In this document: in pieces, positions 20,618-28,661 of the stretch
Layout: every line of letters starts with the position of its first letter
Position numbering within the stretch: position 1 is the first letter of the stretch
From: Saccharospirillum sp.
GTDB lineage: Bacteria > Pseudomonadota > Gammaproteobacteria > Pseudomonadales > Natronospirillaceae
DNA: 64,000 nt
NCBI GenBank assembly: GCA_018402545.1
Contig: JAGYIL010000001.1
Coordinates: 2,604,001-2,668,000 of the forward strand
Direction of reading: 5' to 3'
Translations under genes and position numbers: made by a program
The notes under the pieces: generated by a model
Databases searched by the model: none
What the model was told of the DNA's origin: nothing
Seen by the model: the letters and a program-made list of their open reading frames with translations, nothing else

Positions 20618-20730
20618 GTGCCGGCTACCGGGTAGACCTGTCCGGGGTAGTCCGCAGCATGGATGCTGCGGCCTAGGCTCCATGGACGGATCCACGCCGA
20701 CACCGGACAGGTCTACCCGGTGGCCGGCAC
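20618..20730 (+). repeat. REP-core element with unique arms, copy 3 (inverted)
   Basis: Arms of 28 bp (20618-20645 pairing with 20703-20730) are perfect except for one G-T pair, starting GTGCCGGCTACCGGG. The core is in the opposite orientation to copy 2: GTAG at 20647-20650, then the hairpin CCGCAGCAT/ATGCTGCGG (20652-20671), then CCTAGGCTCCATGG. Copies 2 and 3 form an inverted pair 57 bp apart between tusA and yheT. Confidence 0.88.
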
Positions 20731-20770
20731 AAACTCCTGGCAACCAAGCAAACGCAGCCGACGAATTGGA

Positions 20771-21772
20771 TTATAAAGCCGGGCCACCGGTTTTATAATT
20801 TGCCGTTTCCAAACAACTCCGGGCAAACGCCAGTGCCCTGTACTCTGACCAGAGTGGCTGGTTCAGGCGCCAGCGCATAAAGCCGACATGGCCGCCGCGC
20901 AACGGAGTTTCCAGCAGTAAATTGGGTGAGGCATTACCGGGGCGGCGGTAACAGGGGCTGGCCAGGAACGGATCGTCGAGTGCATTGACCACCAGGGTTG
21001 GGCGGCGCAGCCGGTCGAGCACGTTGGCGCCGGAACAGCTGTGCCAGTAGTCTTCCGCGTCGCGATAGCCATGCAATGGGCCGGTGTAGCGGTCGTCAAA
21101 CTGTTTGAAGTTTCGAATCTCGTCGTAGCCTGCCAGGCTGACCTGGTCTGGGAAGCGTTCGGCCTTGTCGGCAATCTTCACTTTCAGATCGCGCAGAAAG
21201 CGGCGCATGTAAATGCCCTGGGCTGGGCGCGCCAGGGCATGGGCGCAGGCCTCCAGATCCAGCGGCACGCTAAAGGCAGCGCCACCGACCACTGCTTCGG
21301 GCAGATCCTGCTCGGCCAGGGTTAGTACTGTTTGATTGCCGCCCATACTGAAACCGACCAGGAAAACCTTGTCTGCCCCCTGGGCCATGCCATGGGTAAT
21401 TACCGCTTTCAGGTCCGCAATGGCGCCGCTGTGATAAAAGCGCGGCAACCGGTTCATCTCGCCACTGCAACTGCGAAAATTCCAGGCAATGACGCGCCAG
21501 CCCGCGTCATGAAAATGACGCGCCATGCCCTGAACGTAAGCACGGTGGCTGTTGCCCTCAAGACCATGACTGATGATAACCAGCGGGGCGTCGGCAGATT
21601 GCGCCGGCAGTTCATCCAGATCCAGAAAATCGCCGTCATCCAGCTCCAGGCGGGTGCGCTGGTAGGGTACGGAGACCCGACGGAAAACCGACGGCACAAT
21701 GGATTGCAAATGACCGTTGGCCATGCCCCACCCGGCAACGTAAGGCGGGAATTCAAGATCGTTGTGAGTCAC
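20771..21772 (-). CDS. YheT-family alpha/beta hydrolase
   Basis: A cytoplasmic hydrolase of the YheT/ABHD1-3 family (a putative esterase). 333 residues. It begins with the family's typical PPYVAGWGMANGHLQSIVPS, has the oxyanion motif ISHGLEGNSHRAYVQG and the nucleophile elbow VGFSMGGNQTV. A late His in LRGGHVGFMRW completes the likely triad. It is downstream of an unknown membrane-anchored protein and a 34-residue microprotein on the same strand, possibly one operon. Confidence 0.92.
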   Translation of the reverse strand: MTHNDLEFPPYVAGWGMANGHLQSIVPSVFRRVSVPYQRTRLELDDGDFLDLDELPAQSADAPLVIISHGLEGNSHRAYVQGMARHFHDAGWRVIAWNFRSCSGEMNRLPRFYHSGAIADLKAVITHGMAQGADKVFLVGFSMGGNQTVLTLAEQDLPEAVVGGAAFSVPLDLEACAHALARPAQGIYMRRFLRDLKVKIADKAERFPDQVSLAGYDEIRNFKQFDDRYTGPLHGYRDAEDYWHSCSGANVLDRLRRPTLVVNALDDPFLASPCYRRPGNASPNLLLETPLRGGHVGFMRWRLNQPLWSEYRALAFARSCLETANYKTGGPAL

Positions 21773-21886
21773 GGGGTTTAGACCGACCCTGGCTGGCGAA
21801 GTAAGGGCGGCATTCTACTGAAACAGGCCAGGCAGTGCGAGCCTGTGGGGGCTATTGTGGCCAGAAACCCGGGGGTGCACTGGCCT

Positions 21887-21991
21887 TCAGGTCGTGGCTT
21901 TCAGCAACCCGTAAGCCAGTAACAACATAATGACTATCACAAACCCGGAATAACGGACCTGCTGACAACGCTTGCAGGGCTTTTTAGCCAT
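21887..21991 (-). CDS. 34-residue CxxC membrane microprotein
   Basis: A small open frame overlooked by length cut-offs. Its ATG overlaps the TGA of the upstream gene by one base (TGATG), a classic translational-coupling arrangement. The product starts MAKKPCKRCQQVR, a basic segment with a C-x-x-C pair (Cys6, Cys9), followed by one hydrophobic helix (GFVIVIMLLLAYGLL, about 16-30) and a short tail. It could bind metal or form a disulfide, or be a membrane adaptor for the coupled 178-residue protein. Function unknown. Confidence 0.65.
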   Translation of the reverse strand: MAKKPCKRCQQVRYSGFVIVIMLLLAYGLLKATT

Positions 21992-22527
21992 CAGGCGGCC
22001 CGGCGCGGCATGTAACGAGTACTCAGGGCGTCAAAAAAGCTTTCCCGCAACTGGGCAATCTCGCGCTTGACTTCATCGAGGGTGTGCAGCTCCTCGCCAC
22101 TGAACTGATGCTTGTCGGCATGGACCTGGCGGCGCAAATTCACGATCTTGGCCCCGTAGATGCGCAAGGCGCGCTCCAGCTTTTTCTCGCCTAGAAGCAA
22201 CAGCGTACTTTCCGCTTCGGTCAGGTCGTGAAACACCGTTACCAGCTCCTGCCCGACCCGGGTGAGTTCATCGCGTCGGCTTTTCGGCCATTGCTGGCCG
22301 TAGCGGGCAAATTCGGTCGCCAGCGAAAGGTACTGCTGATAGACGTGGTGAACACGGCCCACGTTATTGGCCACCTGCTCCATCAGTTCCCGGCGTTTGC
22401 GAAGGTCTTCAACTACTTTCTGATCCAGCGACGTATGCCGGCGCAGATACCACCAGAAGAAAAGACCACTGACCAGCATGCCGGTTGCGACTTTGACACC
22501 AGCATCGACCATTTCCAATGTGACCAT
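21991..22527 (-). CDS. Membrane-anchored helical protein of unknown function
   Basis: 178 residues. One N-terminal transmembrane helix (about 10-27, VKVATGMLVSGLFFWWYL) is followed by an almost entirely helical charged domain (35-170), consistent with a cytoplasmic helical bundle or coiled coil. I do not recognise the family. Its stop codon overlaps the start of the 34-residue microprotein, and yheT follows. The ATG at 22527 has GAGGTACCCC as a Shine-Dalgarno-like sequence. A paralogue-like domain plan (helix anchor plus helical bundle) also appears in the 24089 gene, but I see no sequence identity. Confidence 0.75.
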   Translation of the reverse strand: MVTLEMVDAGVKVATGMLVSGLFFWWYLRRHTSLDQKVVEDLRKRRELMEQVANNVGRVHHVYQQYLSLATEFARYGQQWPKSRRDELTRVGQELVTVFHDLTEAESTLLLLGEKKLERALRIYGAKIVNLRRQVHADKHQFSGEELHTLDEVKREIAQLRESFFDALSTRYMPRRAA

Positions 22528-22692
22528 GGGGTACCTCGTTAAATTTTTGACGGTTATCCAGCGATAGTCTCAAATTAGCAAGTTTCGTACCCAAACCCCA
22601 GGCACCCTGAAATGCGCGTTTCACCCGCCGCCAAAAAGCCGCTGAATAACCGGCCCAGTTGCAAAAACCCTAAAAAAAACAACGCATTAGTG

Positions 22693-22720
22693 TTGACACA
22701 TCAGACCGAATCACTAGAAT
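22693..22720 (+). promoter_or_regulatory. Sigma-70 promoter of the tRNA-Asn pair
   Basis: TTGACA (perfect -35) and TAGAAT (-10) separated by 16 bp, ending 13 bp before the first tRNA-Asn gene. Confidence 0.8.
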
Positions 22721-22733
22721 ACAACGCCGTTGC

Positions 22734-22809
22734 TCCTCGATAGCTCAGTTGGTAGAGCAGTAGACTGTTAATCTATTGGTCGCAGGTTCGAGTCCTGCTC
22801 GAGGAGCCA
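22734..22809 (+). tRNA. tRNA-Asn (GTT), copy 1
   Basis: 76 nt including an encoded CCA. The acceptor stem TCCTCGA/TCGAGGA, D-loop AGCTCAGTTGGTAGAGC, anticodon loop CTGTTAA with GTT anticodon and T-loop GGTTCGAGTCC are all standard. It is identical to the second copy 57 bp downstream. Confidence 0.98.
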
Positions 22810-22866
22810 AAAATTTAACACTGGCGTCAAACAGCCCAAAGGGTTGCGACGTCAGTTCGAGCTTAT

Positions 22867-22942
22867 TCCTCGATAGCTCAGTTGGTAGAGCAGTAGACTG
22901 TTAATCTATTGGTCGCAGGTTCGAGTCCTGCTCGAGGAGCCA
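22867..22942 (+). tRNA. tRNA-Asn (GTT), copy 2
   Basis: Identical in sequence to the first copy, with encoded CCA. The spacer between the copies shows no separate promoter, and a terminator follows immediately, so both are probably processed from one transcript. Confidence 0.98.
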
Positions 22943-22954
22943 TATATAAAAAAA

Positions 22955-22980
22955 GGCGTACCCTGGGTACGCCTTTTTTT
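22955..22980 (+). terminator. Rho-independent terminator after tRNA-Asn
   Basis: Stem GGCGTACC/GGTACGCC with a three-base loop followed by seven T. The A-run on the other side means it can also stop transcription arriving from the convergent FKBP gene. Confidence 0.9.
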
Positions 22981-23064
22981 ATGCCTGTTCGAGTGATTCC
23001 GAAAACCCTCGTTTTGGCTATCAGCCGCTGCCTTCAACTACCTCGAAGACAACGGCCGCCTGAA

Positions 23065-23769
23065 TTACAATACTTCCAGTAACTCAACCTCGAACATCAG
23101 CACAGAGCCAGCCGGAATGGTCGGGCTTGGGCTGTTGTCGCCATAAGCCAGTTCTGCCGGGATGTAGAACTTGTACTTGTCGCCCTCGGTCATCAACTGA
23201 ACGCCCTCTGTCCAGCCAGCGATAACGCCGCTGAGGGGGAATTCAATGGGCTCGCCACGATCAACGGAGCTGTCGAACACGGTGCCGTCCATCAGCGTGC
23301 CATGGTAGTGCACACGAACCGTGTCTTCAGCCGTCGGTGATGCACCGTCGTCAGTTGAGGACATGACTTCATACTGCAATCCGGAATCGGTGACCGTTAC
23401 GTCATCACGCTCGGCGTTGTCGGCCAAAAAGGCTTCGCCAGCGGCTTTGTTTTCAGCAATCTGGCCTTGTTGCTCAGCTTGCTGATCAGCCATAGCGGCT
23501 TGCTGCTTTTCCTGCAATGCCTGGATAGCGGCATTGATCTCAGTCTGACTCAGTGCGGTTTCAGAGCCGCTCATGGCGGCTTCAATGCCGGCAATCAACG
23601 CCTCGGTATCCAGCTCCAGACCCTGAGTTTGTTGCATCAGGTTCGACGCAAAGCCAAAGCCGATGCCATAAGAGGCTTTCTGCTCATCGGTGTTCAGCTC
23701 TTCGGCCATAACCGACCCTACAAAACCCAGTGCAATCGCACCGGCCAACAAACCTTTTTTCAAATGCAT
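23065..23769 (-). CDS. FKBP-type peptidyl-prolyl isomerase, periplasmic
   Basis: A Mip/FkpA-like folding helper that isomerises Xaa-Pro bonds. The start is ATG 23769, with GGCAGG upstream; a TTG three bases before is less likely. 234 residues: signal peptide 1-21 (cut after VMA), N-terminal dimerisation domain with a long helix (about 25-120) and the C-terminal FKBP domain (about 125-234). The FKBP domain has VHYHGTLMDGTVFDSS, the active-site region SGVIAGWTEGVQLM, and IPAELAYGD. It is a single gene, convergent with the tRNA-Asn unit. Confidence 0.92.
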   Translation of the reverse strand: MHLKKGLLAGAIALGFVGSVMAEELNTDEQKASYGIGFGFASNLMQQTQGLELDTEALIAGIEAAMSGSETALSQTEINAAIQALQEKQQAAMADQQAEQQGQIAENKAAGEAFLADNAERDDVTVTDSGLQYEVMSSTDDGASPTAEDTVRVHYHGTLMDGTVFDSSVDRGEPIEFPLSGVIAGWTEGVQLMTEGDKYKFYIPAELAYGDNSPSPTIPAGSVLMFEVELLEVL

Positions 23770-24088
23770 CAATATGCCTGCCTTTTCTTATGTTGAGCGC
23801 CGGGTTCAACCCGACTCACTATGTATTGCCAGGGTGGGCTATGCCCTTCCCGTGAGTTCCTTTCGACGCCTGCCTGATATCAAACCCGGGTTTGGCATCC
23901 GGGCTTTCAGTACCCGGACAACCGGCCCCACTGGCCACGACACCCCGGGACGCACCCGGCGTGCCCGCACAGGCACCGTCGAAAGACGGACTCCAGTCTA
24001 ACCGGGGGCCGGAGCAGAAACCACAGCGTTTACCGGTAATTGACCGGAAATGGGAGCTGTTAGCACCACAACAACTGAAACGACAGGA
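23770..24088. other. Gene-free interval
   Basis: 319 bp between the membrane protein gene ending at 24089 and the FKBP gene, both on the minus strand. It contains GC-rich imperfect hairpins around 23885-23960 (CCCGGGTTTGG/CATCCGGG) but no run of T that would make a terminator. No clear promoter or small gene is seen. Confidence 0.5.
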
Positions 24089-25531
24089 CTACACCGGCTT
24101 ACGGATTTCGGCCGCAGCTTCCTGCTGTTCCGCTGCCCTGACCGATCGTGGCCTGAATCTGGAAGCCGCCCACAAGGGTAAGCCAATAAAGACATCGTAC
24201 ACGGCCTGCACGGCCCGGTTGAGATACCACAACCAACCGGCTGCCAACCGCAATACCCAGGCCAGCAGCCGCAATGCCAGGGCAATGACAACCACCACGA
24301 CAATACGCAAACTGTGGATTAGCCGTTCAAACGGTACTGCAAAGAAAATCAGAATAAAGGGCAACACAAACGCCAGCATCATGCGTGCGCCCATGACCAG
24401 CCCCTGATCCAGCAGTGGCGCCTCGTAGACGATGACCGGGTACTGAATCAGCCGCTCAAGATCGGTAGATGGCAAGCCCGCTCGCTGATGCAAGTAGACC
24501 AGCCCGGCCTGAGACAGAGCCAGCACAACCAGCAATCCCGTCAATACCCAGACCAGACGGCGCCTGACCTGGGCATCCAACCCGTAGAGACCGTCGAATA
24601 CGCGGGTAATGCGCAGCAACTCCATCAATACCCAGCCCAGCACAACACTTGCGCCAATCAGCATCAAACCGGCCCAGTCTGTCATGGCCAGGCCGACCAG
24701 GGGTTCGCCGGGTGCCATCAGGGTTTGCAGGGGTGCATTCATCAGGTCAAAACTGAGCCAGGCAACACCCGCCCACAACGCAATCAGCACAGCAGACAAC
24801 AGCCCCTCAACCAACAGCGAAACTTGCAGGCCCCGGCTGGCCTGGTCTCCGGTGGTCACAAGGCGCTGGTATTGATCCATATGGCGGTCAATGTCGCGCG
24901 CCATGTCGAGCAAACCGCGAATACCTGACCTCACCCGCTCAATGGCGTGACTGAGCTTGCGCCACTGCGGCATCATGCTGTGCAGCAGTCGGTGTCGCTG
25001 GCTCATGCTCTTGCGATAATCGTGCAATGCCTGCTCGTGTTGCCGGTTCAGGTTCGATTCGAGATCCTTGAGCACACCGGAGAACGCCGGATTGCCGCTC
25101 TGCGTTTCTTTTAGCCTTACAACGGCGGCAATGGAATCCAGCCAGTCCGGGGCCGGCGGTGGCGTCTCGGCGGTCTTGTGATAATCCTCTTCAAGCTGGC
25201 TGATGTGCTCACTGATCTGACGCTGCCAGTGGGGAAACTGGGCGAGATCGCGATCGATCAGATGCCATACCTGGTGAAACTCACGGTCCAGCTGTCGCTC
25301 CAGGCGCTGCTGCCCCATTTCCAGCAATACCGCCCGATTACGTCGGTCGAGCTGATCAGCCGCGGCAACCAGCGATTTCGCCTGGGCACGCAGCAGCAGC
25401 CGCACTGAACCGGTTAAGGCGTTCAACAGGCGCATTACCGAGGCCCGCGCTACATAGCCCGCCACCATGGCAATCGCCACCCACACCATCGCTGACAGCA
25501 ATGGTTGGTTGGGTATAATGATCCAACTCAC
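24089..25531 (-). CDS. Large integral membrane protein of unknown function
   Basis: 480 residues, not recognised. One N-terminal helix (about 11-29) is followed by a roughly 200-residue charged, largely helical cytoplasmic or periplasmic segment (35-230). Then come about five transmembrane helices (238-262, 283-305, 326-346, 378-400, 407-436) and a short basic tail. This is superficially like mechanosensitive channels of the MscK/MscM group in layout, but I see no MscS-type pore signature. The start is GTG 25531 behind GAGAAC. It stands alone, divergent from a lipoprotein gene 203 bp away. Confidence 0.75.
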   Translation of the reverse strand: MSWIIIPNQPLLSAMVWVAIAMVAGYVARASVMRLLNALTGSVRLLLRAQAKSLVAAADQLDRRNRAVLLEMGQQRLERQLDREFHQVWHLIDRDLAQFPHWQRQISEHISQLEEDYHKTAETPPPAPDWLDSIAAVVRLKETQSGNPAFSGVLKDLESNLNRQHEQALHDYRKSMSQRHRLLHSMMPQWRKLSHAIERVRSGIRGLLDMARDIDRHMDQYQRLVTTGDQASRGLQVSLLVEGLLSAVLIALWAGVAWLSFDLMNAPLQTLMAPGEPLVGLAMTDWAGLMLIGASVVLGWVLMELLRITRVFDGLYGLDAQVRRRLVWVLTGLLVVLALSQAGLVYLHQRAGLPSTDLERLIQYPVIVYEAPLLDQGLVMGARMMLAFVLPFILIFFAVPFERLIHSLRIVVVVVIALALRLLAWVLRLAAGWLWYLNRAVQAVYDVFIGLPLWAASRFRPRSVRAAEQQEAAAEIRKPV

Positions 25532-25734
25532 ATTGTTCTCACTGTTTTGCTTGCGCGCTCAAGTTTGTTCACGCCGGGTGTTGCCAGCATAGCCTTAACC
25601 TGCTCATCCGCAAACTCATGCTCAAGCAGATCAGTTTAGCGAAAAAGCGGTTTCAGGTCAGCGACCCTCAAGTTCCGGGCAGTTCGCCCGATGTAGTAAC
25701 GACAGCCTGATGGCTGCCTGATTCGGAGTTTTCT

Positions 25735-27129
25735 GTGCCCCAGTACCTTTCGCTGACCCTCACGGTTACCTTGCTATCCCTGGCACTGGCCGCTTGCAGC
25801 CAACCAGGCGACGATGGCGAGGGCCGCTCCGGCAGCGCTACCCAACTGTATCGGCTGACCGGAACCGTGGCGATAGGCCGGCCAGGCGCCTGGGCAGAGG
25901 TCTGCATTGAGACCGATTGCAGCCGGGCGAATCAGGAAGGCGTCTTTCGTTTGCTATCGGAACGTCAGCGGTCAGCGCTAGTGCAGGCAGCCATAGAAAA
26001 CGCCGATCAGTCAGTCACTGAACTGACGGGCCTGTACCGCCACGAACCGGAGCAGACCGTAGCACTGGTTAACCTCAACCCGACCACCGACGCCTTGCTC
26101 GATAGTTGGAGCCAGTATCGGTTGGGCCAGGCGCTGGATGCATGCGCCGCCAGTGCAGGCTGCCGCAATGACCTGATCAGCGGTTTTACCCCAGACCGCC
26201 AGCAATCTGCCCAGCAGCAGCTGCAAACCTGGCTGGCGCCCGAATGGCAAACCGCTCGCAACCCCTTCTCTGACCCCTATATAGCCGACCCCGGCCTGGA
26301 TTGGCTCGACGACCTCCACGATCATGTGCAATTTGAAGCGACGCCCACTGGCTTGAATGCCCTGGACAACGAGGGTGACATCCTCGGTACACTTGCCTAC
26401 GCGACCTTGTTTGATGAAAACGCCTCACTCATTGCCATAGGCGATGACGCACTTGCCGCCGCTTTCGAGATCCCGCCACCAGTGCCGGCAAACAATAATC
26501 CGATCACGATCGATTACCAGGCCATTCCCTCGTCGCCCTTTACCGTGCCGCTTGACTGGCAAGTCGATGTCAGTGGAACTCGCTCCGATATCCAGGGCGA
26601 GTTGTCGTTTCAGCACACCCTGGTGGGGCCTACCGGACGCGTCACGACCAGCAGCGGGGTGCTGTTTGCCGCATCCCTGGCAGACCCCGGCCCTTATACC
26701 TGGGTCGTCGTGGCAACCGACAGCGATGGCAACCAGGCAACCGATGGCCTGGCCCTGCAAGCCAGTGCCAGTGACGTGATCAGCCAGCCCAGCTTTGGCG
26801 CAGAGGGCAGTTGCAGCACCTCACCATTAACCGCCAACGCCAGCAATATATGCATCAGCACCGTAGACGGCGGCTCTCTGGGCGCCTGCGAAGCCAGTGA
26901 CAGCGGCAGCACCCAAACGCAATTCAGCCCAGCGCCCTGCTCTCCGGTATCGCGACAGGGCGGTGTGTTTCTGGGCACCTGCACCTCGGTACTGAACCAG
27001 GTTCGGGTTTACCATTACGACAATCCACAGCGCAACACAGGCGAAACGCTAACCGAGCAGCGCACCCGCTTGCGCAACCAATGCGTCAATGACCTGGGGC
27101 GGGACTGGTTGGCCGAGCCGCCTGAATAA
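25735..27129 (+). CDS. Secreted lipoprotein with Ig-like region, function unknown
   Basis: 464 residues. The start is GTG 25735 with GGAG seven bases before. Lipoprotein signal with cleavage before the Cys in LALAACSQ. Residues about 35-250 are unrecognised. About 255-345 (NNNPITIDYQ to ATDSDGNQATDG) look like a beta-sandwich Ig/cadherin-type repeat. The C-terminal 110 residues contain seven Cys (for example SCSTSP, CISTVDGG, CEASDSG, CSPVSRQGG, CTSVL), suggesting disulfides in an exported domain. Its 3' end overlaps the convergent nnr gene by 44 bp. Confidence 0.75.
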   Translation: MPQYLSLTLTVTLLSLALAACSQPGDDGEGRSGSATQLYRLTGTVAIGRPGAWAEVCIETDCSRANQEGVFRLLSERQRSALVQAAIENADQSVTELTGLYRHEPEQTVALVNLNPTTDALLDSWSQYRLGQALDACAASAGCRNDLISGFTPDRQQSAQQQLQTWLAPEWQTARNPFSDPYIADPGLDWLDDLHDHVQFEATPTGLNALDNEGDILGTLAYATLFDENASLIAIGDDALAAAFEIPPPVPANNNPITIDYQAIPSSPFTVPLDWQVDVSGTRSDIQGELSFQHTLVGPTGRVTTSSGVLFAASLADPGPYTWVVVATDSDGNQATDGLALQASASDVISQPSFGAEGSCSTSPLTANASNICISTVDGGSLGACEASDSGSTQTQFSPAPCSPVSRQGGVFLGTCTSVLNQVRVYHYDNPQRNTGETLTEQRTRLRNQCVNDLGRDWLAEPPE

Positions 27130-28540
27130 GGGGTAGCAGGTCGGTCGCCAGTACAATGCGTTGCTGGCGCGCCAACGACTGCGCCAGGGCAGCGTGCCAC
27201 CAGGTGGCCGACTGGGCCGCTTGCAAGGGTGAAAAACCCTGAGCCAACAGCCCACCTATCCACCCCGCCAGGGTATCACCCATGCCCGGAGTTGCCATGG
27301 CCACTGTACCGGGGTGACTGAACCAGAGCTGCCCTGCCTCGGCTATTACGCTTCCAGCCCCTTTCAGCACAACCACCGCCTGAAAGCGTTCGCTCAGCGC
27401 CAGCGCTGCAGCACAGCGATCCTCCTGCACCTCAGCCGCAGAAAGTCCCAATAGCGCACCGGCTTCGCCCGGGTGGGGTGTCAGTACCCAGCCTGGCAGG
27501 GCTTTGGGGTGTGCTGCCAGCCAGACCAGGCCATCGGCGTCCAGCACTCCAGATAGACGCCGCCCGGTCAAGGCGGTGCACCTTGCTTGCGCATCCGTTC
27601 CACGGCCCAACCCCGGCCCCAGCACCAGGATAGCCGAGTCAGGTACGGCGCTGGCTTCCGGCGCTGCCGTCATCAGTTCAGGTTGTGCTACCAACGCCGC
27701 CTGTGCATGCTCCGGCGTGGTGTGCCAGACCACCTTACCGGCCCCCGCCGCGAGCGCTGCCCGGGCCGACAACAGTCCGGCACCGCCCATACCCGCTGAA
27801 CCGGCGACAACGCTGACCTGCCCAAAGCGCCCTTTGTGACCATTGGCGGTACGCGCTGGCCAGGCTGGCGCCGTCTCCAGGCGCCAATGCAACGCCAGAC
27901 CCATTGACGTCGCCTGGCAGGCTGCATCGATGCCGAGTGTTTCCAACCTCAGATAACCGACACAGCCAGGGCCATCGCCAGTCAACAAACCGGGCTTGAA
28001 CGCAATGAAACTGAGGGTTTGACCCGCCTGAAAGACAGCGCCCTCAGCGATGCCGGTATCAGCGTTCAGGCCAGTAGGCACATCAACAGCCAGGCGAAAG
28101 GCGGCCTGTTGATTGACGGCAGCCACCATGTCGGCCAGTGGCTCTGCAAGAGCCCCTCTCTGACCAGAGCCCAGCAATGCATCGACAATCACAACGGGGG
28201 CAATCTCTGGCAAAGCCTCCTGTTCGCCGCCAACATTGAGCCAACGCTGACGAGCCCGTTCAGCGTCCGAACCCGGCCGCGAGGGCCCCAAAGGCGCAAC
28301 CAGACACACATCGAAACCGGCCTGGTGGAGATGCCAGGCGGCCACATAGCCGTCACCGCCGTTATTACCCTTGCCCGCCAGCACCCAGACGACGCCTTCG
28401 GATACCAGCGCTTCCACCTCACGTGCAATGGCCTTGCCTGCGGCCTCCATTAGCGGCCAGGTACCTTCGTCTCCGGCCTGATCCGATGCCCAGGCTTTTT
28501 CAACGGTCGCCACATCAGCTGCGGCTAAAACAGGTTTCAT
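27086..28540 (-). CDS. nnr: Bifunctional NAD(P)H-hydrate epimerase / ADP-dependent dehydratase
   Basis: Repairs damaged hydrated NAD(P)H: the N-terminal YjeF_N domain (about 1-205) epimerises R- and S-forms, and the C-terminal ribokinase-like domain (about 220-480) dehydrates the S-form using ADP. Seen: VWVLAGKGNNGGDGYVAAWHL, DALLGSGQRGALAEP, GRFGQVSVVAGSAGMGGAG, LTPHPGEAGALLG, and GMGDTLAGW (usually GTGD). I prefer ATG 28540 (MKPVLAAADV) over a GTG 33 bp upstream. The usual neighbour tsaE is not present. Confidence 0.93.
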   Translation of the reverse strand: MKPVLAAADVATVEKAWASDQAGDEGTWPLMEAAGKAIAREVEALVSEGVVWVLAGKGNNGGDGYVAAWHLHQAGFDVCLVAPLGPSRPGSDAERARQRWLNVGGEQEALPEIAPVVIVDALLGSGQRGALAEPLADMVAAVNQQAAFRLAVDVPTGLNADTGIAEGAVFQAGQTLSFIAFKPGLLTGDGPGCVGYLRLETLGIDAACQATSMGLALHWRLETAPAWPARTANGHKGRFGQVSVVAGSAGMGGAGLLSARAALAAGAGKVVWHTTPEHAQAALVAQPELMTAAPEASAVPDSAILVLGPGLGRGTDAQARCTALTGRRLSGVLDADGLVWLAAHPKALPGWVLTPHPGEAGALLGLSAAEVQEDRCAAALALSERFQAVVVLKGAGSVIAEAGQLWFSHPGTVAMATPGMGDTLAGWIGGLLAQGFSPLQAAQSATWWHAALAQSLARQQRIVLATDLLPLIQAARPTSPAPGH

Positions 28541-28599
28541 TGTCGGCGCTCTCAGTTCATTAGCCTGCTGCACAGACTAGACCAGTCAGGCTATAAACA

Positions 28600-28624
28600 A
28601 AAAAGCCTCCGGACGGGAGGCTTT
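28600..28624 (-). terminator. Rho-independent terminator of the outer membrane protein gene
   Basis: On the minus strand: stem GCCTCCC/GGAGGC with a GTCC-type loop and then six T, 38 bp after the stop of the 28662-29480 gene. Confidence 0.88.
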
Positions 28625-28661
28625 AAGGGATCTCTTAATTTCAGACTATGGGTAAGTCAGA

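Noticed and set aside
20392-20703. N-terminal extension of the TusA-like frame through the repeats
   Set aside because: The extension consists of translated inverted repeats, while ATG 20391 has a good ribosome binding site and gives the normal family length.
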